A stretch of 64,000 nt of DNA from Saxidomus purpurata (taxonomy: Eukaryota; Mollusca; Bivalvia; Venerida; Veneridae), in contig JAFMSR010000007.1 in NCBI GenBank assembly GCA_022818135.1, positions 28,111,980-28,175,979 of the forward strand. Reading direction: 5' to 3'. The position numbers and the translations under genes are program-made. Shown here piece by piece: positions 9,775-21,869 of this stretch. The first letter of the stretch is position 1. Each line of letters begins with the position of its first letter. The notes beneath the pieces were generated by a model, which saw only the letters and a list, made by a program, of their open reading frames with translations, ran no database searches and had not been told where the DNA came from.

Positions 9775-12705
9775 AAAAGTAAAACCATGGTTGGTTAGTG
9801 GTAACCATGATAATAACACTATGCTTAACCATAGTGGGCAGTGGTCTTTTTAGCAAAGTTCTATCAGTAGCATTATTCTTGACCTCTGACACTATGCATT
9901 TTCAATAAACTGCCAAAAAAAACACAAATTACTGTAAAGTATGGTAGATAGTTGTTCATCAAATAAGATCCACCTAAGACTGTATTTTTAAAAGCTTAAT
10001 TTAAGATCTTAAATATTTAGATGGAAACACCACATTATGATGTTTTAATGATTTTTTAAGACTTCAAACTTTAATGACCCAGTATAAATTTAACAAAGGT
10101 TTAAAAACTAAATTCAAGAAAAGTGTATCTACTTGTAAGTTACAGACAGAATTAGCCTAATACACTGCAAAACAAATGTAAAAGACCCTAAAAACTCACA
10201 GCTCTTTGATTTAAGATCCAAGTCAAAGTGGCTGAAGATTTGTAGACTTCTAAGGGCATTTTATCCTGATCTTAACACTCACATAGTCATGTGTTCACAC
10301 TGTTAGTATTATAATAGTTAAACAGGCTTTTTACTCATCAAAAGTTTTGGGAAAATGACCAATCATACCGATACTCGTGATATTGGGAACTTTCACATGC
10401 AGGTCTTCAAAATTAGGGGAACTCCTCTATCTGTTTTACCAACTGAATGAAAATTATTTTATACTGAATATGTATCATCATAATATTATACTTTAATACA
10501 TGTCTAACTCGTTTAAACTGTTTATATAACAAAAGAATTTTTTGTAGTAAAAACAAAATACATGCACATTTTACTAGACTACGATTTATTATTCCCCTTT
10601 TTTTAAATGGACAAATAATGTTACAAACTTACTTAAACTTGGGAATAAATGATTTGAAAATACAATAATATTCTCGGAAGAGATTTACTTAAATGTCTGT
10701 CATCAGTGAAAAGATCTAGACTGGTCATTTCAGCGATTTCTTTCAAAGAATTACTGAACTTATCCCTTTGTCACCTATTTTTGGGACCCTGTGTGTCCCT
10801 GATTTACAGAAAATAGTAGTAATTTTTACAAATTCTTAGATAAGTTTTACGATTTTTTTTTCAAACTAATTGTCTGTTGTTGGTAAAGAATGATATGCAC
10901 TATATGTTGTGCATTTTTATATACGTTAAGTGACAATTCTATTCACAAAATTGGAAAGTTTTTTTCCCCTGATTTTGCGCTCAAAGCCCAATCTTTTTAA
11001 AATGTATCTTAGGAGCAAACTAAAAGAATGCACATTTTCCATAGTATTTATAGATGACATTATGAAAGCAAAAAAATAAATTACTTGTCTCTTCTTTCTA
11101 TTTTACCTTACTTTCTACTTCTTCTTTCTCTCTCTTTTTACCCCTTCCTCTATGTGGCCCCAGCATTCTCTCTTTCTTTAGGCTTTTATCATTATATACA
11201 ACCACCTACTACAGAAACCATCACAAAAAATATCTAACCACACTGCACACAACAACATGATAAGTATGTGAGACCAGCATAAAAAAAAGATACCGGGATT
11301 AATTGTTGCAGTATGCAATAGAGGCTACAGCTGTTGCAAAGTCGTTCCTACCTGTGAAAACACGAATGAATCTCACTGACAAAACGCGTATCACTGCTGT
11401 ATGGGCTATTACAATATAGTGCCTATATTCCGGGACAATCCGACATCCAGTGTGAGTGCATGCAGTTTCTCTGCTACACTCTTGGAATATTCTCTCTTAC
11501 TATCTTGTATATTGACTTACTGAGAATTGGTTTATACAAATGACAGAGTTATTGGGAGAATAACAAAATGCAAGTAAGTGTTACTGTCTTTAAAATCATT
11601 TTTGTTTTCTATTTTTGATATTTTTTTCATATCAATTATCTGATATTATTTCATATCACCTTATATATTTTATCACATAATCTAATATTGATATATAATA
11701 TTTTTTGGTATCACATACAAGATATTTTTCATATCACATTATTATCATCTAATATTTTTGATGTCACATAATCATTAGTGATTAATTTACATTCAAATTT
11801 AACTTTCGGCACCAGTCCTTTAACAGGTGCAGTATAAAAATGAAAACTTTATTTTTCATTGTAATTTGCATGCAATATGCAATTATTACTTTAAATATTT
11901 ACTATCTACAAATGATAATTCACAAATTGTTTTAAAATTTCAACACATTTTCACGACAAATGAAAACAATTTTTGCTTGAATTTGAAAAATGTATAGCTG
12001 CATACTCTGCAGTAAATAATCCTAAATTCACATTTTAATTATATACAAGACATACATTGGTCCCTGCAGAATCATATCTTAGATATTCTTCCCTATTTTG
12101 ATACTGGAAGGTGGTCTTTTAAGAGAAGGAAAACAGGAAATGTGATGAAAAGAGGTCCATTTCACTGCTTGACTGCTGGTCACAAGACCTTTGAGAATGT
12201 TTTAAATAAGTTACCTGTCATTTTTTTGCAAAATTGTAAAATTTAATGTAAGTATAAATTAAACATTAAAAAGGTAACAAAACATTTGACAAAAAAAAAA
12301 GCAGAAAGTTAACTAGCAAACATGTTTGTATAATTTATTGCACCAAATCACCAATTAATGTGCATTAAACACTCATTAGACTTAAAAATCAAATAAGACA
12401 ACTTTCTGATTATGATCAGCCTATTATATCAAATCATACACACAGCATGTGTCATGTCTGTGAATTACCATTTGATCAAATATACATTTCAACAAATACA
12501 GTTTTAATGAAGTCTCCAGTTACTAAGTAAATGGTGTATGTTCATTCTGCCTAATTACCCGAGCACTTGAATACCCATTATGCCAGGTATAAGTGTATTA
12601 AAGAAGAAACTGATCAAACTATTGGCCATTAAACTGAAAACAGAGCTATATAAGGAAAGGTATATTATACACTAAAACACGTCTTGGATTAGACTGCAAA
12701 TTAAT
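9775..12705. other. Long AT-rich stretch, no gene; pyrimidine tract at 11085-11180
   Basis: I see no supported gene. A strongly pyrimidine-rich tract (about 11085-11180) and a run of 'atcaca(t/c)' and 'tatcac' phrases near 11640-11770 are the only compositional features. At 11566 an ATG is followed by CAA and then GTAAGT, a good donor match, but no further support for an exon was found. Confidence 0.4.
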
Positions 12706-12710
12706 GACAC

Positions 12711-13028
12711 TCTATATCCAAGAGCCATAGCTCTGCCAGACAAAGGTCAATGATATGATAGTCTTTATCCAATGGCCATAACTCTGCCAAGCAACTTGCC
12801 AATAATAATCTATATCCAAAGGCCATAACTCTGTCAAGTAAGGCCAACAATAGTCTATATCAAAGGGCCATAACTATGCAAAGCAACCTGTCAACAGTAG
12901 TCTTTATCCAAGGGCCATAACTCTGGCAAGCAAGGCCAATAGTAGTCTATATCCAAGGGCCATAACTATGCCAAGCAACTTGCCAATGATAGTTTATAGC
13001 CAAGGGCCACAAATTGCTAATCAAGGCC
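12711..13028. repeat. Minisatellite, unit about 45-51 bp, 7 copies
   Basis: Units read 'tctatatccaagggccataa' then 'ctctgccaagcaa' then 'gccaatagtag'. The length varies because some units lack a 'cttg' segment. The 'aagggccataactctg' core is shared with bivalve tandem-core elements elsewhere in the window. Confidence 0.85.
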
Positions 13029-13029
13029 T

Positions 13030-14400
13030 GAATTCATTACCAGTAATAAAATGTACTAAGTTTGATATCAATATGTCTAAAGCAGAGGAACATCTACATA
13101 ACTATGTAACTTTGTATGCACCGTGTATTTAGATGTATTGCAATCAAACTTTAAAAATGCTGTGTGGTCAGCAGAAAGTTTAAATCATTTTGATACACCA
13201 ATCGAGGCTTGAGAAAGTGATGATACCTTGACTTAGGCTAAAACAATATGTGCAGTAGACACTCTTACGACACTAACAACTTCCCAACAAGTGCAACCAA
13301 CAACATGGTTACTCTTAATAAATATATCCCTTTCCAGTTTTATGTTTTCTGACTTAAATTCAGCATCACTTTTTATAAAGTCTTTAAATTCTTACCAAGA
13401 AGCTGTAGAAAAAATCAGCAATATTTCTTTTGATTTTGATCTTACATTCTTTATTTCGATCTATTTTTCGTTTTCTTCATTAAAACAGACAGGTGATCAA
13501 TAATCAGTTGCAATTACTTGTCAGCATGTGTTGTGTTGAATTTGATTTTCTGATTTGGTTTCTGTATATATATTAGGCTACTTAGTAAAGCAGTCATCTT
13601 GGTATTTTTCCTTGAAAAAATATTAACTTTTTTTTTTTAAAGATGTTTTTAACGAATTTAAGAAAATATTTACAATGAAAAGAAACCTTATGCTGTTAGG
13701 CTGAATTTAGTGTGCACTAATCCTTACATTAAAATGTTCATTTCTCTTGGCACAGTTTCTGGACATGATTAGTATCCTCTTAAACATGTTAAATAAACTT
13801 TCATTATCACCGTAACATTATTCAGATTTCCGCTAAACGTCTGGCGGCATTTCCATCTCCTCCATCCTGAGCACCCCTTCCATCCCCTCCCCCCCCCTTC
13901 CTCTCTGATCAAAATCCAGGTTCAAATTTCTATTCACAAGCACAGACTAAATCCTGGCTTAAATGCTGCAGGAATGTAGTTGCATAGTTGCACGCTTGAG
14001 GGTTTTACCTTCACGTTCTTCACAATTTTCGAATAGGATAACAAATTGCTAGACCGATGAAACAGTAGCTGAATCACTCTGTAAAAATTCGGCAGATCTA
14101 ACGGGTTTTTCGTGATTTCATTACAAACTTGCAAAACTCCAGTATCTTCCAGGAATTTAAAATAACAAATTCGAGTAACATACAGTTGAACCTGCTTTAG
14201 TGGAAACATAGATGAAGCAACCACTTGCGGTAATCAACCACTTTCCTAGCATCCAATACTTTTAAATTGCCTTTAGTAAAACTACATAATGTATTAAGCA
14301 GTCAGCTGTTGAAATTTAAGCGGCCTCAATTGTAACTTTATACATGTTTAAATACTGTTGATAGGTGATAAACGGAACCCGTAATGATCAAACGCCCTCT
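13030..14400. other. Spacer; possible solo Tigger-like end at 14183
   Basis: 'TA' then 'cagttgaacctgctttagtgg' (14181-14203) resembles the terminus of Tigger/pogo-type elements, but no matching right end was found. A C-rich tract lies at about 13870-13900. Open frames at 13291-13503 and 13934-14224 have no recognisable motif. Confidence 0.35.
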
Positions 14401-14420
14401 CACAGGTTGAAGGATCGTAC

Positions 14421-14504
14421 CTGGGACCCAAACACTGCAGCCTTGAAGATGTCACAAAGTCAAAAGGCTATTTCATGTTATTGAGATGCAGTGTTTGGGT
14501 CCCG
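14421..14504. repeat. Imperfect inverted repeat, arms about 17 bp
   Basis: 'gggacccaaacactgca' (14423-14439) pairs with 'tgcagtgtttgggtccc' (14487-14503), leaving a spacer of about 47 bp. The left arm follows 'aggatcgtacct', wording also found in the SINE head near 23.05 kb. Confidence 0.75.
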
Positions 14505-14615
14505 GCTTTGTTTACTTCCACTTATATTAAAAGAAGTTAGTAACATTTTAAGTTTCATCCAACACTGTAATGCAAGACATAGAAAGTGTTCCAAAGAAGT
14601 TCCGGAGACGCGACC

Positions 14616-14883
14616 TTCTTTGACCCGTCCAGTTACTATAATAAAGACACCATAATATGTACCATACAGCCCTAGATAATTAATATATCCTGTCTTCCCT
14701 AGTAATTGTTCATTCTTCCTTAAACTAGCGTTAGAGAGTGTCCATAAGCCCCAGCTCCTGACAACCCTTCTTTGACCAGTCAAGTTACTTATAATAAAGA
14801 AACCATAATATGTACCAACAGCCCTAGATAATTTATTTATCCTGTCTTCCCCAGTAACTGTTCAGTCTCCATAACCTAGTGTT
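14616..14883. repeat. Direct duplication of about 115 bp, offset 152 bp
   Basis: Copies at about 14616-14731 and 14768-14883 both run 'ttctttgacc(c/a)gtc', 'ataataaag', 'accataatatgtacca', 'agccctagataatt', 'atcctgtcttccc' and 'agtaa(t/c)tgttca'. They have moderate divergence. Confidence 0.85.
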
Positions 14884-14884
14884 T

Positions 14885-15415
14885 TGCAATCCTCTGTTGC
14901 TGGGATTGATTAAAAGAGACAAGTTTACTGTGTTTTTTATACACTTTCTTGGAGAGGCAGCAAACTATTACTTTTCTACAGCCTCCATAACTTTCTGCAC
15001 CATGTTTTTACTTCCTACGGAAATAACAGGTGCAAATTTCTGTGACTTGTATGCAGTAAAATAAAGGAATGCGTTATGAATTATAATTTGCAGGCAACGT
15101 TATAAAGGCCTTGTTGTTGAAATTGTGTAATAGACATGTCAGACAGATGGAAATCATTGAGAATTATTATACCTGATTCCACCTGAGGAATATAGCAGCT
15201 TCCACTGTCAATCAAAATGTATCAAATATAGTCAGACCCTGTATGGGGGCAGACACCTGTATGTATAATAATGCTGTTAAAAGGAGGCAGTGAGAGAAGA
15301 CCATAGTTCTGTCAATAGTGAGGACAGGCATATAGCTACAGTACTTGCAGAATATGTTTCAAAACAAATATACATGTATCTGTTTCTGAGTCAGAATAAA
15401 CAAAAAAATTGATGC
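14885..15415. other. Spacer, nothing recognised
   Basis: Short open frame at 14879-15064 without motif. No repeat structure. Confidence 0.4.
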
Positions 15416-15417
15416 TA

Positions 15418-15927
15418 ATAATCTTGGACTCTGAGTCCAAATTAACATAGCTATAGTGCCAGTGATCTTGGTTTCTGAGTCCAAATTAACATAGCTAGTG
15501 CCAGTGATCTTTGATTCTGAGTCCACATTAACATAGCTGGTGCCAGTGATCTTGGATTCTGAGTCTAAATTAACATAGCTTGTGCCAGTGATCTTGGATT
15601 CTGAGTCCAAATTATCATAGTTAGTGCCAGTGATCTTGATTTCTGAGGCCAAATTAACACAGCTATTGCCAGTGATCTTGGATTCTGAGGCCAAATTAAC
15701 ATAGCTATTGCCAGTGATCTTGGATTTTGAGTCCAAATTAACTTAGCCAGTGCCAGTGATCTTGGATTCTGAGGCCAAATTAACATAGCTATTGCCAGTG
15801 ATCTTGGATTTTGAGTCCAAATTAACTTAGCCAGTGCCAGTGATCTTGGATTCTGAGTCCAAATTAACTTTGCCAGTGCCAGTACAATTGATGCCAGTAA
15901 TGATTAGGGAGTCTGACTCTGAATAAA
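15418..15927. repeat. Minisatellite, 42-bp unit, about 11 copies
   Basis: The unit is 'gccagtgatcttggattctg' followed by 'agtccaaattaacatagcta' and two more bases. Because 42 is a multiple of three, the minus strand stays open and encodes an artificial 14-residue repeat. Two frames are open over the same DNA, which argues against a real protein. Confidence 0.9.
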
Positions 15928-15929
15928 TT

Positions 15930-16595
15930 CAAATATCTCGACAACAATATTCGTAACAAAAGAAATCATTCAAAACTTTTCAAGGTGTATTTATTTGTGG
16001 TAGGTGACTTGAATTAATTCCAAATAACAGTTTTATAATGTAGATGTTGCAATCATATACTGTCTACATTCTTGGTGAAAAATGGCTGAATTTTACCACT
16101 TTTTTCTGTATCAGCTTCTGATAAACCTTTGTAGCTGTATCAATCATGATTTATTGAGCTCTGGCTGAGTTATAGCAAGCTAAATAGTGCAAGATCACAT
16201 AAATCTAAAGCTTATGGTTTAAACAAATTGTCTATCTGTAACAGTATCTCTACATATCTTGATTTACGAACATCTGACTTTGCTATGGTGTTAACCATGT
16301 ATCATTATATTTATACCTATCATATGTTTTTTTTTCTGGAACACTTAAGAGGTCATTTTAAAACAGCATGAAATTCAGTAAAAAAAAATCCATTCAGCTA
16401 CAGGATGATATATTTTGAATTTTACAATTGATGAATTACTTCCCTTTGTTATTAAGCAATTTTGATGAAATCTAGTGAGCTGTGATATACAGACAGGTTT
16501 AAGTGGGAAATAGTTGTACTGACTTCTATGATGTGATTTGCTATGCAGTAAGTTTTGTCTATAATGACCTCTGTCTGCTGCCTTTTGCAAATGAC
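15930..16595. other. Spacer, nothing recognised
   Basis: AT-rich, without tandem structure or recognised element. Confidence 0.4.
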
Positions 16596-16599
16596 TATG

Positions 16600-17055
16600 T
16601 GTTGTGCCGAAAATGTGAGCTGTACGATTTGTGAGTTGTGTTGTGCAGAAAATTGTGAACTGTAAGATTTGTGAGTTGTGTTGTGTGGAAAATCGAGAGC
16701 TGTACGATTTGTGAGTTGTGTTGTGTGGAAAATTGCGAGCTGTACGATTTGTGAGTTGTGTTGTGTGGAAAATTGAGAGCTGTATGATTTGTGAGTTGTG
16801 TTGTGTGGAAAATCGAGAGCTGTACGATTTGTGAGTTGTGTTGTGTGGAAAATCGAGAGCTGAACGATAGACTGAGATGTGAAATTGTGTATACATATCA
16901 TTCTGTGTGATCTGTAATTGAATGATGACTATGTGTGGATGGTAATGACAGGTAAGTTTTATTGTGTAGAAAACTGTATGACTGGTGAGTTTGACTGAGC
17001 AGAAAACTGTGAATCACTAGAGAGTTGTGTTGTGTAGAAATGTGTGTTGCATTGA
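16600..17055. repeat. Minisatellite, 40-bp unit, about 7 good copies plus decayed tail
   Basis: The regular part (to about 16872) repeats 'gagctgtacgatttgtgag' then 'ttgtgttgtgtggaaaat' at 40-bp steps. Decayed units with 'gttgtgtagaaaactgt' continue to about 17055. Stop-free minus-strand frames of 149-173 codons are by-products of the array. Confidence 0.9.
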
Positions 17056-17059
17056 TATG

Positions 17060-17583
17060 ATCCATCAGAGCTGTAAACGACTCATTTCGAGACTTCATCA
17101 GTGCTTTGCCCAGTAATCAAATTAATGCATAGTATGACTGATTAGTTTCCTGGTTTGATCAACAGTATAACTCACTTTCAACAACTACATGTAAGTCATG
17201 TGATTTAAAAAACTGTACAACTAAAGCTTTCAGTCTGTTATTCCATGACTTCTTATGATAAAAATATAAGTATAGTCTACACAGATTAAGAAATGAAGGG
17301 AAATTACTTCAAGACTGAAAATAATCATACTGTTCCTACTTCCTAATTTCTACCGAAGTAAAAAATCAACTCGGAATGAGATTTAATGGAAGTAATACAG
17401 CAGATATAAAGGAGAGGATCTGCAATATTTTCCTGACCATCAACTGTAGTACAGTAAATTGCCTCATTGGTATTCACCTCACAACTGTAATAAAAGAACG
17501 GGGAAATTTCTCTTCATTGCTATTAAATGTCCCGTGTACTATGAGGGTGCGAGCACTTGTATAGTTCATTCAGTATCTACCAC
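17060..17583. other. Spacer, nothing recognised
   Basis: AT-rich sequence. The open frame at 17376-17564 has no motif. Confidence 0.4.
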
Positions 17584-17584
17584 A

Positions 17585-17972
17585 GCGGGAAATCTCAAGA
17601 TCAAAATAATCTCTAAACAAAAGTAAATCTATGAAAAATGTTACAAAATAATCAAAGCTGTTTAGATGTAAATGTAAAATGTAGCCTATCAGATGGAAGC
17701 ATAAAAGTATTCTAGACCTACACCGTGAGGTCTCAATCGTCACCATCCAACTTTTGAAGTATTCACCACAATCAGAAAGTGTCCATAATTGAGACCCGTG
17801 TAGTTCTAGAAATACTTTTATGTTGCCATACGATAGGCTACATTTTACAAACAATATCATGCAGCTAAACAGCTTTCATTATCTTGTAACATTTTTTATC
17901 AATCTACTATTGTTTAGAGATTATTTTGATCATGTGATTGTTTAGAGATTATTTTGATTATGTGATTCCGCA
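17585..17972. mobile_element. Long-TIR MITE, copy 1
   Basis: The left arm runs gcgg...aatc, 'atcaaaataatctctaaaca', 'aaaatgttaca', 'aaaatgtagcctatc', 'taaaagtattctaga'. The right arm (about 17795-17972) is its reverse complement in the same order, giving terminal inverted repeats well over 100 bp. The outermost 28 bp of the right arm are tandemly duplicated (17911-17938 and 17939-17966). No transposase is encoded. A second copy lies at about 51928-52203. The family assignment and target duplication are unclear. Confidence 0.8.
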
Positions 17973-17974
17973 TA

Positions 17975-19270
17975 AAGATCTACAGCAGCTTCCTTATCAA
18001 ATTTAACTGCAAAATGCTTTGTGGCACAGAAATGTTTTTTTACCACAGGACATTGCAAATATCTTATCATGACATCTATAGCTAGCTCCCTTGTGTGATA
18101 AAAGATTGGACAGAACCTGATCAAACATAGCAGGAAGTCATCAGTTTGTGTAACAAAGAGAAGTTAAAGAGCTTATAGTCAAAGACGTATTATAATCAAA
18201 CAAAGACTGACCTTCACCCGGGGCAGGAAACATCCCACACGCCCACTATAGGCTTATTCAATTCTAACATTTTCTAAGACTTCATTTAAATGTTCCAATT
18301 CCGACCTATTCACTTGAATTGTGACTTGGCCATGAACCTTAAGCCAACATCTTTACAGTCGAAGTCAGGTAGTAAGTTATAAGAAACCTCTTCCCATATA
18401 AAAACCAAAGAAAAAAAAACTAAATTGAAGGAAAGGAAGGAAAAATGAAGCACACGAACAAAAACTAAAGGAAAGTTCTTCAGGGAAACGATGCATGGCT
18501 GACAGCTCGATAGATTGATAAATCCAACGTCATTCTCTCCAACACAGGCATATTAATTGTGGGCAAACTTCTGAGTCTATGTTTTCGTATTGTTTTCTTC
18601 TGGTGGAATCATTTGCAAAAGATAATTATTTGTGATTGCAATGTCAGATTATCAAGTGAAATCCTGGTATGTCAACAATTTCTGCAAAGGAAATCTGCAA
18701 CATGCATGTAAACATGTTAACATGTTTCATGTTTTCATCAAATATTTTAATTACAGGTTATATGATATTATTTCACCTTCAAATGAGCAATTTACCACGT
18801 CATTTCGATAATTCAAAGCTCTTCATGAACCAGCGGGAGATAGAAAAATCACAAATATTTTGTTTCGCGAATTCAAAGTGATTGTTAGTACAACATAATA
18901 TATCAGCTGTATGACTAATAGAGAAACTTTGTGTGCAAGGTTGAAAAATAATTTCAAACCAAATAACTGATTTTCTGATTGGACAAGTTTTGCTTGAACA
19001 GCTGTAGTCGAAAATCTATTGTGAAAACAGGTTGACTTTGGAAAAATATCTCGAGGTTCATTGCTTGCTTGACCTTTTCGCAAGATCTTACAATTAGTTC
19101 TGTGAGAAGCTTAATTGCAAAGGATGAAACTCTAAATTACTAGATTAAGCAAAAGACTGTTTGTTTTGGACTTTCTAGCTGATGACTTCAGAGTTCAATC
19201 ATAAGCCAAATTAACACTAATTATTTACCCTGTATACCTCAAACCTGCAAGAAGACAGTTTCTCTAGGTC
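17975..19270. other. Spacer, nothing recognised
   Basis: A 60-codon minus-strand open frame (17942-18124) runs into the MITE end and has no motif. Otherwise AT-rich unique-looking sequence. Confidence 0.4.
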
Positions 19271-19274
19271 AACA

Positions 19275-20525
19275 ACAATTCACCTGGCCTATCTACTATC
19301 AGAAGTTACAATTTACCTGGTCTATCTACTATAAGAAGTTACAATCTACCTGGCCTATCTACAATCAGAAAAAAATTACCTAGCCTATCTACTATCAGAA
19401 GTTACGATTTATCTGGCCTATCTACTACAATCAGTTACAATCTACCTGGCCTATCTACTACAAGATGTTACAATCTACCTGGCCTTTCTACTATCAGAAG
19501 TTACAATTTACCTGGTCTATCTACTACAAGATGTTACAATCTACCTGGCCTATCTACTACAATCAGTTACAATCTACCTGGCCTATCTACTATCAGAAGT
19601 AACAATCTACCTTGCCTATCTACTATAAGATGTTACAATTTACCTGGCCTATCTACTATCAGAAGTAACAATTTACCTGGCCTATCTACTATCAGAAGCA
19701 ACAATCTACCTGGCCTATCTACTATCAGAAGTAACAATCTACCTGGCCTATCTACTATCAGAAATAACAATCTACCTGGCCTATCTACTATCAGAAATAA
19801 CAATCTACCTGGCCTATCTACTACAAGCAATTACAATCTACCTGGCCTATCTACTACAAGATGTTACAATCTACCTGGCCTATCTACTATCAGAAGTAAC
19901 AATCTACCTTGCCTATCTACTATAAGATGTTACAATTTACCTGGCCTATCTACTACAAGATGTTACAATCTACCTGGCCTATCTACTATCAGAAGTAACA
20001 ATCTACCTTGCCTATCTACTATAAGATGTTACAATTTACCTGGCCTATCTACTATCAGAAGTAACAATTTACCTGGCCTATCTACTATCAGAAGCAACAA
20101 TCTACCTGGCCTATCTACTATCAGAAGTAACAATCTACCTGGCCTATCTACTATCAGAAATAACAATCTACCTGGCCTATCTACTACAAGCAATTACAAT
20201 CTACCTGGCCTATCTACTATCAGAAATAACAATTTACCTGGCCTATCTTCTATCAGAAGTTACAATTCACCTGGTCTATCTACTACAATCAGTTACAATC
20301 TACCTGGCCTATCTACTACAAGATGTTACAATCTACCTGGCCTATCTACTATCAGAAGTAACAATTTACCTGGCCTATCTACTATCAGAAGTAACAATCT
20401 ACCTGGCCTATCTACTATCAGATTTAGTAACAACTCACCTGGCCAGTCACACTACCTGGTCTATCTACTACAAGAAGTTATAATTTCATTGGCCTGTCTA
20501 CTACAAAAAGTTACAATTTACCTCT
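19275..20525. repeat. 33-bp minisatellite with higher-order structure, about 38 copies
   Basis: The unit is 'tctacctggcctatctacta' followed by a variable 'tcagaagtaacaa', 'caagatgttacaa', 'caatcagttacaa' or 'taagatgttacaa' variant. The variant order beginning 'cttgcctatctactataaga' at 19611 recurs at 20007, exactly 396 bp (12 units) later. A shortened version occurs at 19908. This shows block duplication inside the array. The 33-bp period keeps a minus-strand frame open with an 11-residue repeat, which I treat as an artefact. Confidence 0.95.
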
Positions 20526-20529
20526 AGCT

Positions 20530-21485
20530 TGTCAGTTATCTGTGAGACTTCCAGTAAGTGACACAGTTTATGATTGTGCTCTATCTTCTACAACCACAGT
20601 AGTGCAGACTGGCCTATCATCCTCTTTAAGTAGCAATTTATGTGTCCTATCCATTACCATTTGGAATCATCAGTTACCAAGGCAACTCCCCATTATAAAC
20701 AAATATAAATACATTTAAATTTAATACTTTGAGGGTTAAAGAATGCTAAGGAATTGTTCACCAGTTTATAATTTAAAGCACTTCTACTGTTTGTAATACA
20801 AAGCATGATGGTAATTATTACATGATAGTAAAAAAGATAAAGAAAATAGTAATAGGCAGTGTATGACTTGTTTGTAGGTACAATACTGCCAACCAAAATA
20901 AAACATGCATTGCCAAAAACTCCGTGCATATTTCAGTAAAAGAACTTTAATAAATGCTGCTCTTTTTCAGCAATGATTCTTGCCCACTGCACTTTCCTAT
21001 AATGTCATTATCATGAAAGTTTCAACAAAATCACTGTAAAATTGACCAGTTTGGTTAAAATATTATACAGGATCCATTTATAATACCTTGCTTTTGTGTG
21101 AGGGATGTTAAAAAAACCCCACTTTTTCCCCAAAATTAAAGAAAGTCCTTTTTTTTTTAAAAACTGAATTTCAGTAATTTACTAACCTTTATTATAATTA
21201 TCTGTCTTACTTGAGCAAATTAAAGTGATTGAATTTTTTAAGACCACCTGTTTAATTTCACAAAATGCCAGAATATATCACTCAGAGCATTTTAAAAATT
21301 CAGAGAAGTTATTTCTATCCCTAAGTCATGTAAGTATATATAATATAGTGCTTATTATGTGCCAAAAAGTGCATCTTGGAAAGAGATTTTACACCCACAC
21401 AACTTTGAATGAGAAAAAAGTGATAAGACCATTGAATCTATGTACGTTGTCATCTTATTTAAGCAGTTACCTGACTTAAAGGCCA
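20530..21485. other. Spacer, nothing recognised
   Basis: Degenerate edge of the preceding array, then AT-rich sequence without motif. Confidence 0.4.
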
Positions 21486-21489
21486 AGGA

Positions 21490-21865
21490 TCACTCTGAAT
21501 TTACGGATATAGAAAAATAAATTTATTAATAGGATAATTATAGAACCATGTACTATTCACTGTTATACAATGTTTTTTTTTTTGTTTTTTTTTTTTGTTA
21601 TACAATATTGACATTATGCTTTTTATTTTGTATTCTTGTTGTTTCTTCATGTAAAAGAGTTCTCAGAAAGCATTTCTTATGTTTTGCAATATCATTGAAA
21701 AAAAAATACTGTGCTATATTTGTAGCATGTTCTCATCTATTTATAAAGCATTAAGTAAGGAATATTTGTGGTACAAATAAAACTTATTTCAACCCATACT
21801 AAAAATTCTTTCTTGGTAAAACAAGAGCTACTTGTTATTGCGCTCCTCAGGGACTTTAAGCAGTC
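21490..21865 (+). repeat. Dispersed repeat family B, copy 3
   Basis: This is the longest plus-strand copy. It runs 'aataggataattatagaacc', 'ctattcact', 'ttgttgtttcttcatgtaaa', 'tgcaatatcattgaaaaaaa', 'taaagcattaagtaaggaat', 'gtggtacaaataaaa', 'tttcttggtaaaacaagagc' and 'tcagggactttaa'. A T-rich insertion (about 21570-21600) expands the 5' part. The inverted copy at 52.4 kb carries the matching 'agggactttaat' end. Confidence 0.7.
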
Positions 21866-21869
21866 ATAA

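Noticed and set aside
15359..15786. Two overlapping minus-strand repeat 'proteins' with 14-residue units
   Set aside because: They are different frames of the same 42-bp minisatellite, open only because the period is divisible by three.
16375..16901. 149- and 173-codon minus-strand frames rich in 'HNTTH'-like repeats
   Set aside because: They translate the 40-bp minisatellite in more than one frame.
19633..19830. 11-residue repeat protein on the minus strand
   Set aside because: By-product of the 33-bp array. The frame breaks wherever a unit varies.
19275..20525. CRISPR-like array
   Set aside because: Units are contiguous without unique spacers, the context is eukaryotic, and no cas genes occur.
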